Positions 31,865 through 37,270 of a stretch of 37,270 bases of DNA are shown one piece after another (within the stretch, counting starts at the first letter, position 1; each line of letters starts with the position of its first letter). The notes below the pieces were generated by a model. The model did not search any database. It was not told where the DNA came from and worked only from the letters and a program-made list of their open reading frames with translations. The stretch is from Treponema sp. (lineage in GTDB: Bacteria > Spirochaetota > Spirochaetia > Treponematales > Breznakiellaceae). Both the position numbers and the translations under genes were made by a program. Location: NCBI GenBank assembly GCA_009784975.1, contig WQXG01000032.1:1-37270 (forward strand), given 5' to 3'.

Positions 31865-32706
31865 GATTCACATCCTGTTTTGCAATGTTCAATTGCACAA
31901 GCCAGTATTTTTTCGCTGCTAACAGGTTTTTCTATATAGCCGTTCATTCCGGCTTCCATGCATAATTTTATCTCTTTTTCTTCTACATCCGCGGTTGCGG
32001 CAATAATTGGAATTTCACGCGCATTTTCGCAGGAGAGGCGCCTTATAGCCTTTGTTGCTTCCAGGCCGTTCATAACAGGCATTTGAACATCCATTAAAAT
32101 AAGAGCGTATAAACTGGGGGATTTTTCGAATTTTTCAACAGCTTCTTTCCCGTTAACAGCAAATTCTAAAGTTAAACCGTCAATCTCACTGAGCATGGCT
32201 GCAACTATATCTCTGTTAATTTCTACATCTTCTGCAACCAAAATTGTTTTGTTATGTAAAATCTTTTCATAACTGTTTGCGTCTGTTTTACGTTTAAAGT
32301 GATTTTTTTCATATTCACTTGCAGTAATTCTGAGTCCTATACGATCGGCTAACGCTTTGGCAGTACCTTTTCTTCTGGTTGTATAATCAACAGCGCCGAT
32401 TTTAAAAGCCGCCGTTTCATCTTCGTCATTTCCTTTTTCTGCCAAAAATTTTATGGGAATATTTTTACTTTTTGCAGAATCAAACACTTCGGTAAATACG
32501 GAAAACGCAATCTCACGATTTTGACAAATATAGATAATAATGGCTGATATTTCATACATTTCCATTGCGGAAAGCGCCGCCGCGCCCGATGCGGCTATGC
32601 TAATATCAAAATGCCCCATTAACTCTGCTTTAATTTCTGCTAACACACGCGGCTCCCCGCTAATAACGAGTATATGTTTTTTTTCCTTGTCATTAATCAA
32701 TGCCAC
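31861..32706 (-). CDS. Double-receiver protein with one degenerate receiver
   Basis: A 281-residue protein from a proposed GTG at 32706. The longer frame to 32913 would lie inside mgtE and its N-terminus resembles no protein family, so it is dismissed. The first receiver-like half (~10-120) has lost the site: ISGE replaces the acidic pair and IYICQN sits where the phospho-Asp should be. The second half (~150-275) is intact, with E159-D160, D206 in LILMDVQMPVMNG and K260 in IEKPV. No output domain is present, so it may be a phosphate sink, a second CheA target or a connector. The start lacks a clear ribosome binding site, and a TATAAT-like box lies at 32719-32724. It overlaps cheA (ATGA). Confidence 0.8.
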   Translation of the reverse strand: MALINDKEKKHILVISGEPRVLAEIKAELMGHFDISIAASGAAALSAMEMYEISAIIIYICQNREIAFSVFTEVFDSAKSKNIPIKFLAEKGNDEDETAAFKIGAVDYTTRRKGTAKALADRIGLRITASEYEKNHFKRKTDANSYEKILHNKTILVAEDVEINRDIVAAMLSEIDGLTLEFAVNGKEAVEKFEKSPSLYALILMDVQMPVMNGLEATKAIRRLSCENAREIPIIAATADVEEKEIKLCMEAGMNGYIEKPVSSEKILACAIEHCKTGCES

Positions 32707-32747
32707 TAATTTAATTCTATTATAAATATAGAGAAAAAACAACCTTT

Positions 32748-34091
32748 CTATAAACCCAAAATTAGCCTTGCAAACGAAAAATACATTATAAGCGATGTTG
32801 CATCCGCAAGGGTTGTTATAACAGGAGCAGCCATCATTGCAGGATCTATTCCTACACGTTTTGCAAGCATCGGTAACAGCCCGCCTATAGCTTTCGCGAC
32901 AAGAACTGTACAAATAAGAGCAAGAGAAACAGTTAAAGATAAAAGTATATTTCTGCCGTTCATTAAATAAATCCGTCCAAAATTAACCGCCGCAAGCGCA
33001 ATTCCGCATAAAAGAGCTACGCGTATTTCTTTCCATAACACACGAAGGAAATCCCTTAACCGTATATCTCCCAGCGCCATACCGCGGATAATAAGAGTGG
33101 AAGACTGGCAGCCTGAATTACCTCCGGTATTCATAAGCATTGGGATAAATGCTACAAGAAGAGGCATAAGCGCGAGACTTTCTTCAAAACCTTCGATAAT
33201 TGTTGCCGTAATGGTAGCAGAAAGCATCAGAATTAAAAGCCAAAGAAACCGGTTTTTTGCCAATTTAAAAACACCGGATCTCATATAAGGATCATCAGAA
33301 GGATTTAACGCGCTCATCTTTTCAATATCTTCTGTTTCTTCTGCAACGATAACATCCATGATGTCGTCAACGGTAATAATACCGACAAGCCTCTGTTCCT
33401 TATCAACTACAGGCATGGCAAGCAAACCGTATTTTTTAAATTGATCCGCAACCGCTTCCCTGTCATCTGTTGTATGAGCAAAAAAAGGAGTTGAGTCCAT
33501 AATATTGCCGATTCTCTCCTGGGGGCTCGAGAGCAAAAGTGTTCTTGCGGAAACTTCCCCTAAAAGCAGCCTGTCATTGCTTATCACATAACATATATTG
33601 ATAGTTTCCTTGTTGGAACCTGTTCTGCGTATCGTTTCAAAAGCCTGCTGCACAGACTCTTCTTCGCGCAAATTGATAAATTCGGCAGTCATAATACTGC
33701 CCGCTGAATCATCGGGGTACTTAAGGAATTGATTTATTATTTTTCTTTTTTCATTGGGGACATTCTGCAATACGCGCTTTACCACTGTGGCAGGCATTTC
33801 TTCGATAAAGTCTACAGCGTCGTCCACGAACAATTTGTTTATAATTTCGCCTATTTCCGTATCGTTAAGGGCTTCAATTACGGATTGCTGGAATTCGATG
33901 TTCATGCACGCGAAAACTTCTGATGCTATAGCCTTGGGCAAAACCCTGAACATCTGCAGGAGTTTGTCTTTTTCCAGATATTCCAGTATTTCCGCAATGT
34001 CCACTGTATTCATATCAGAAAGCAAAATCTTCAGCTTCGATAAGTCAATATCACCGTCCATAATCAGCAATAAAATTTCTTCTTTGTTCAT
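32748..34091 (-). CDS. mgtE: Magnesium transporter MgtE
   Basis: A 447-residue MgtE channel of typical length. The N-terminal superhelical domain (~1-130: VDIAEILEYLEKDKLLQMFRVL, then DDAVDFIEEMP), a pair of CBS domains (~135-255: GSIMTAEFI, VGIITVDDIMDVI) and five membrane helices (~285-447) are all visible. The pore signatures are MLMNTGGNSGCQSSTLIIRG and GIDPAMMAAPVITTLADATS, the latter with the Mg-binding Asp. The CBS and N domains close the pore when cytoplasmic Mg is high. A GAAGGG is upstream of the ATG. It lies between the hydrogenase-like receptor gene and the chemotaxis genes, spaced 43 and 41 bp, so it is probably co-transcribed. Confidence 0.95.
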   Translation of the reverse strand: MNKEEILLLIMDGDIDLSKLKILLSDMNTVDIAEILEYLEKDKLLQMFRVLPKAIASEVFACMNIEFQQSVIEALNDTEIGEIINKLFVDDAVDFIEEMPATVVKRVLQNVPNEKRKIINQFLKYPDDSAGSIMTAEFINLREEESVQQAFETIRRTGSNKETINICYVISNDRLLLGEVSARTLLLSSPQERIGNIMDSTPFFAHTTDDREAVADQFKKYGLLAMPVVDKEQRLVGIITVDDIMDVIVAEETEDIEKMSALNPSDDPYMRSGVFKLAKNRFLWLLILMLSATITATIIEGFEESLALMPLLVAFIPMLMNTGGNSGCQSSTLIIRGMALGDIRLRDFLRVLWKEIRVALLCGIALAAVNFGRIYLMNGRNILLSLTVSLALICTVLVAKAIGGLLPMLAKRVGIDPAMMAAPVITTLADATSLIMYFSFARLILGL

Positions 34092-34134
34092 TGGGACACC
34101 CTTCGTTTTTTTTAACTTTAGTATATCCTTTTAA

Positions 34135-36225
34135 TTATAGTTCTGCAAGCTTCGCCTCTGCTATCCTTGCCAAATCGTTCATATCATCAAGGAGCTTACT
34201 GGTCTTGGAGAGCATATCGGCATAACCGCCCTTTACTTCAACGCTGCCTTCCTTTATGTCCTTAAGCGAGGATGTTATACCTGTGCTTTTCTGCGACATT
34301 TCGCCAAGTACAGAAATCATTTCTGTCATGGTTTTTGCAAAATCGTGTATCTCCGAAGACATTGAATTAATCAGAATATTGGTATCATTGGAGCGCTTGG
34401 CAGTAGTATTAATGCCGGAAATAATGTTAGACAAAGTCTGGGAAATATTGCGGGAGTTTGCCCTTGTGCTTTCTGAAAGCTTGCGGATTTCATCTGCTAC
34501 TACGGCAAAACCTCTACCTGCCTCTCCCGCATGAGCGGCTTCTATGGCTGCATTCATTGCCAAAAGATTGGTGTTAGCCGCGATTGTAGAAATGATCTTG
34601 ATCGCCTGCGCAATTCCGTCAACAGACTGAGAAATGCTCTGCACAGATTGAATCGTTTCCTGCATGGACTGCTGGCCTCTTGCAGTATCTTCTATAAGCG
34701 ACTGTATCGCTTCCTGTTTCTGCCGTGAACGATCTGATGTGCTTCTTAAAGAAGTTGCCATAGCATCGGTGTTATCTGAAGATTCTTTTATCGACCCCAG
34801 ATACATATCCATGCGGTTATCCATTGTTCTTACCACACTGTTAATACCGCCGATTATATCAAGAGCAACGTCGATATGTTCATGAAGCTGCACATTCAGC
34901 TCTTCCATTACCTTTTTTTCTTTTTCTATCATATTAAAATTAAAATGGAGGCAATTTTCCGGTTTATTAAGTTTATTAAAAATTGCACCAGCCATTGCTT
35001 TGCATGATCCGTAACCGCAGGCAGTACAATTATACATATCCTTTGCTGTAGTTTTTTTCATTATTTTATAAACCCCGGTTAACTGCGCGTCTGTAGGATG
35101 CACAACCGTATTGTTGCCGGATAAATCAAGGTAGCTGCGGTCATAGAGTCCTTTTTTCCAGAATTTATTTAATGTCTTATGATATTTTTTATATACCCAT
35201 TCTCCTCCGCGTGGTTTATGATATTCTTCCAGTTTCGCGCTGCGTTCCTTGATTGGACTTTCAAGCACAATTTCCGGCAGCTTGCTGTTTCCGGTACCGG
35301 GTCCGCCGTTACAGCCTTTCTCGCAATTAAGACAGTCAATAAGCAGAGGTATTTTTATATTGGTATTTAAAAGTTTAGAGACATCCGAAAGATACGGATA
35401 GATTGCATGGAGCCCTTCGGATTTATGGGTACGCCGCCTGAAACCGGGAATAAAACGCTCAACGGTATCCAATAAACCTCCGGGTGAAGAAAAACGAACC
35501 GCGCGCTCCGCATGTTCGCTGGCATACTCTACTTTGGGAAACGTATCAATATCAATATTTTTTTCTTTAAAATAATCTTTTAGAGCAAGCATGGTGACAT
35601 TATAATCACCAAGACCTGTCTCATCAAATTCCCTGCGTTTTGCGGCGCATGGAGAAATTACAACCATTTTATGATTCTTGTATTTTGGATAATATTCATG
35701 GATCATCTTGATGGTATGCAGCATGGGACTGTGCGCGGGCGCCAGGTAAGGTAACAAATTGGGGCAGTTTATTTCGATATAACTGACAATAGCGGGACAA
35801 GGCTGAGCAATAACCATACGCGGATCTTTTTCTTTTATAAAATTCAGATAAGAAACAACGGTAAGTTCCGCGCCGAAACTTACGTCAAAAATTGCCTCTA
35901 TACCCAGCGACTTAAGCCAGCCGTTAAAATTAAGGAATTTTTCGGGAAAAACAGAGGCGATAGCAGGGGCTACAACAGCGACCATTTTTTCTCTGTTTTT
36001 TAATCCTTCAAAAAAACGGGGCGTATCATCAATAATGCTGCGGGCATCATGAGTACAACAGATAATACAGTTTCCGCATCCTATACATAAATCAGGATTA
36101 ATGTTTAATTTGTCACCCGAACCGTCCATGCAGTATTTTACAGGACAAGCGGCAATACAGGCATAACAGTTAATACATTTGTCTAAATCAATCTTAATAA
36201 CCGGGGTAAGCGCCATTTTACTCAT
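34135..36225 (-). CDS. Soluble chemoreceptor with [FeFe]-hydrogenase-like sensory domain
   Basis: A 696-residue fusion with no membrane helix. Two [4Fe-4S] ferredoxin motifs are at C17-C20-C23-C27 and C47-C50-C53-C57. An [FeFe]-hydrogenase H-domain follows (~80-315) with all four H-cluster cysteines: C143 (QPCPA), C193 ([10 protein letters not shown], with the conserved Lys and Glu), C301 and C305 (NCEKGC). The Cys that carries protons in catalytic enzymes (first Cys of TSCCP) is Pro. Another four-Cys motif, C400-C403-C408-C425 (CTACGYGSC), precedes an MCP signalling domain (~440-690) with tip [20 protein letters not shown]. There is no HAMP or PAS. The expected role is sensing H2 or redox state and controlling CheA. 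Family knowledge supports sensory, not catalytic, use. A ribosome binding site (GGAG) is 8 bp upstream. Confidence 0.93.
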   Translation of the reverse strand: MSKMALTPVIKIDLDKCINCYACIAACPVKYCMDGSGDKLNINPDLCIGCGNCIICCTHDARSIIDDTPRFFEGLKNREKMVAVVAPAIASVFPEKFLNFNGWLKSLGIEAIFDVSFGAELTVVSYLNFIKEKDPRMVIAQPCPAIVSYIEINCPNLLPYLAPAHSPMLHTIKMIHEYYPKYKNHKMVVISPCAAKRREFDETGLGDYNVTMLALKDYFKEKNIDIDTFPKVEYASEHAERAVRFSSPGGLLDTVERFIPGFRRRTHKSEGLHAIYPYLSDVSKLLNTNIKIPLLIDCLNCEKGCNGGPGTGNSKLPEIVLESPIKERSAKLEEYHKPRGGEWVYKKYHKTLNKFWKKGLYDRSYLDLSGNNTVVHPTDAQLTGVYKIMKKTTAKDMYNCTACGYGSCKAMAGAIFNKLNKPENCLHFNFNMIEKEKKVMEELNVQLHEHIDVALDIIGGINSVVRTMDNRMDMYLGSIKESSDNTDAMATSLRSTSDRSRQKQEAIQSLIEDTARGQQSMQETIQSVQSISQSVDGIAQAIKIISTIAANTNLLAMNAAIEAAHAGEAGRGFAVVADEIRKLSESTRANSRNISQTLSNIISGINTTAKRSNDTNILINSMSSEIHDFAKTMTEMISVLGEMSQKSTGITSSLKDIKEGSVEVKGGYADMLSKTSKLLDDMNDLARIAEAKLAEL

Positions 36226-36256
36226 ACTTTACTCCAAAAGAGGGATATATAAAGAT

Positions 36257-36285
36257 ATTATAACAAGTTTAAAAGGTTATGTAAA
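36257..36285 (-). promoter_or_regulatory. Sigma-70-type promoter for the receptor-mgtE-che operon
   Basis: On the minus strand TTTACA (36280-36285), exactly 17 bp, then a perfect TATAAT (36257-36262). Transcription would start near 36250, giving a leader of about 25 nt with the GGAG ribosome binding site. No comparable promoter was found between the following genes, which supports one long operon down to 22737. Confidence 0.65.
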
Positions 36286-36711
36286 TATGTTTTAATAAAA
36301 ATTAAGTCCCCGGCGCCGAATGAAACGCTGCCGCTGCGGGAGCCGGAGAATGGTCTTCTTGCGATTTTGAGACGCAAGCGGTAAATATCCCAATCCTTGC
36401 GCTTAAAGATAGTTGGTTTCATTTTTTATTTTTTACAATCAAAAGAAATCGGGAAGGCGGGGCAGCCTGCGTGCGCAGAAAAACTCCTCAGGAGCCTGCT
36501 TACGAACCCGCAAGCGGTTTCTTCAGCAGAGAACTTCGGAAGATGTTTTTCTGCGCCCGCAGTCTGCCCCGCCTTCCCGTTGCTTGGTATAATTGAAAAA
36601 ACAGTAACAGGTACCAATTTTAATAAAATTGAAAATCAAGTTAGCCGCTACAAATCCTAAGCCGTTTGTAATGTTTTTTGTCACACTTGGCTGGTTGATT
36701 TGAGCGAGTTT
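36286..36711. other. Gene-free region with structured repeats
   Basis: No convincing coding sequence. The region holds GC-rich palindromic fragments near 36308-36347 (CGGCGCCG at 36311-36318, CCGCTGCGG), a hairpin CTTGCG/CGCAAG at 36358-36378, the large inverted repeat at 36450-36579 and a weak TACAAA/TTTGTA hairpin near 36650. Small open frames on both strands run through the inverted repeat and look spurious. Confidence 0.65.
36450..36579. repeat. 130-bp inverted repeat with cloverleaf-like centre
   Basis: The arms 36450-36484 and 36545-36579 are 35 bp each and complementary at 33 positions. The 60-bp centre can form three small hairpins: CTCCT/AGGAG at 36484-36494; CTGCT/AGCAG enclosing a GAACCCGC/GCGGTTTC stem (~36496-36529); and a CTTCGGAAG element near 36534. 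On RNA this would be a strong long stem with a branched head; on DNA it could extrude as a cruciform. It carries no gene. Its GC content stands out from the flanking AT-rich DNA, suggesting a small inserted element. Confidence 0.75.
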
Positions 36712-37270
36712 TTATTTACCTTCATATTCCTTTAGTATTTCTTCCGGTGATTTTCCGCTTTTTAACAGTTCAATTATTCTTCTTTCACCCTGTCGTTTTG
36801 CATGGACAATTCTGCTTTGCATATCAAGTTCGTATTTTAATTTGCTTTCCTGATGATAGTATTCGATTTCGTCTTTGGTAAAAGTTACCAGTGCTTCGCT
36901 TGCCATAGCAATTCCCTCCTGACATTCTATTATCTGGTTTTATTTCGCACGTTTTGACTTATCTGTCAAATACTGAAAAAATACAGCCCAATGTTCAGCA
37001 GAAGTCATGGCTTTTACCGGTTTTTCGATCACTTTGTCCAATTTAGAAAGTTCAACAGTAATTATACGGCTTTTTCCATTTAACGAGATGTTATGCTCTG
37101 GGTCATAATATTCAAATGTATGAAATACGACATCATCCGCAAAAAAGCGTTTTTTTGCCAGTATTGCTATCTGATAGGACTCTTTAAGATCGTTAAAAGT
37201 CTTATCTGTTCCTTTAATGTCCTGCCCAATAAATAGTTTGCTGGCATGAAACTCTAGCCGAACCGGTTCA
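36712..37270 (-). pseudogene. Rpn/PD-(D/E)XK family transposase-nuclease, 3' part, interrupted by a stop
   Basis: The minus strand from the right edge reads in one frame into the end of an Rpn-type (PDDEXK_2) protein. The segment before the stop includes RLEFHASKLFIGQDIKG, KKRFFADDVVFHTFEYYD and SAEHWAVFFQYLTDKSKRAK. A TAA at 36940-36942 interrupts it. The frame then continues without shift as NQIIECQEGIAMASEALVTF and on to the normal C-terminal KLLKSG-like end at 36712. The whole order matches family members, so one codon has become a stop. The 64-residue frame from ATG 36906 is this tail, and the AGGAGGG before it is coding sequence (Gln-Glu-Gly) rather than a designed start signal. The catalytic N-terminal part lies outside the window. 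A sequencing error is the main alternative. Confidence 0.75.

Noticed and set aside
32707-32913. Longer N-terminus for the double-receiver protein
   Set aside because: The extra 69 residues come from mgtE read out of frame, are Cys- and Arg-rich and resemble no receiver. The GTG at 32706 fits the domain boundary.
36397-36660. Open frames on both strands across the 130-bp inverted repeat (plus 36397-36660, minus 36426-36617)
   Set aside because: They read through both arms of the inverted repeat, so the same short peptide-like strings appear on both strands. There is no ribosome binding site and no family resemblance.

Overview
The window looks like chromosomal DNA of a Treponema-type spirochaete. 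Evidence: a complete bacterial chemotaxis operon containing the CheX phosphatase typical of spirochaetes, several HD-GYP proteins, a run of LPP20-type envelope proteins, a DUF1576 membrane protein, and an [FeFe]-hydrogenase-like domain fused to a chemoreceptor output domain. Hydrogen sensors of that general kind are known from treponemes of H2-rich guts such as termite hindguts, so a gut treponeme is my best guess. Genus-level assignment is an inference. No rRNA, tRNA, CRISPR array or intact insertion sequence was seen.

Layout. 1-316 is gene-free and repeat-bearing. 317-2809 (minus) carries an MBL-fold hydrolase and a secreted LamG/fibronectin protein, divergent from uvrC (2843-4696, plus). 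The gap 4697-4959 is filled with two families of dispersed intergenic repeat. 4960-8421 (minus) is an envelope operon: three LPP20-like proteins followed by an M48 metalloprotease, with a recognisable promoter and leader hairpin. 8556-18247 (minus) runs from an HD-GYP response regulator through a 1,630-residue lipoprotein-type hybrid kinase, an Ig-repeat lipoprotein and a ZIP metal transporter to a DUF1576 protein; the first four are overlapped or abutted. 18630-22786 (plus) is an RND efflux pair whose 3' end overlaps the convergent tandem HD-GYP gene by 50 bp.

22737-36225 (minus) is the most interesting part, an apparent single transcription unit behind a good promoter at 36257-36285. In transcription order it encodes a hydrogenase-domain chemoreceptor, MgtE, a double-receiver protein, CheA (with two CheW-like domains), CheW, a membrane chemoreceptor, CheB, CheR, CheY, CheX and a tandem HD-GYP protein. 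Most chemotaxis genes overlap by 1-19 bp. The organisation suggests a signalling array in which a soluble H2 or redox receptor and a membrane receptor feed one CheA, with methylation adaptation (CheR/CheB), CheY output, CheX signal termination and possibly c-di-GMP turnover.

36226-36711 has no gene but contains a 130-bp inverted repeat with a cloverleaf-like centre. The right edge (36712-37270, minus) is the C-terminal part of an Rpn/PD-(D/E)XK-type transposase-nuclease gene broken by one in-frame TAA.

Start codons: several genes use TTG or GTG (7195-8421, 17228-18247, 9925-10704, 5801-6571, 31861-32706). Several starts were moved inward from the longest reading frame where a ribosome binding site supports it (4960-5799, 8556-9863, 12343-17235, 24012-24491).
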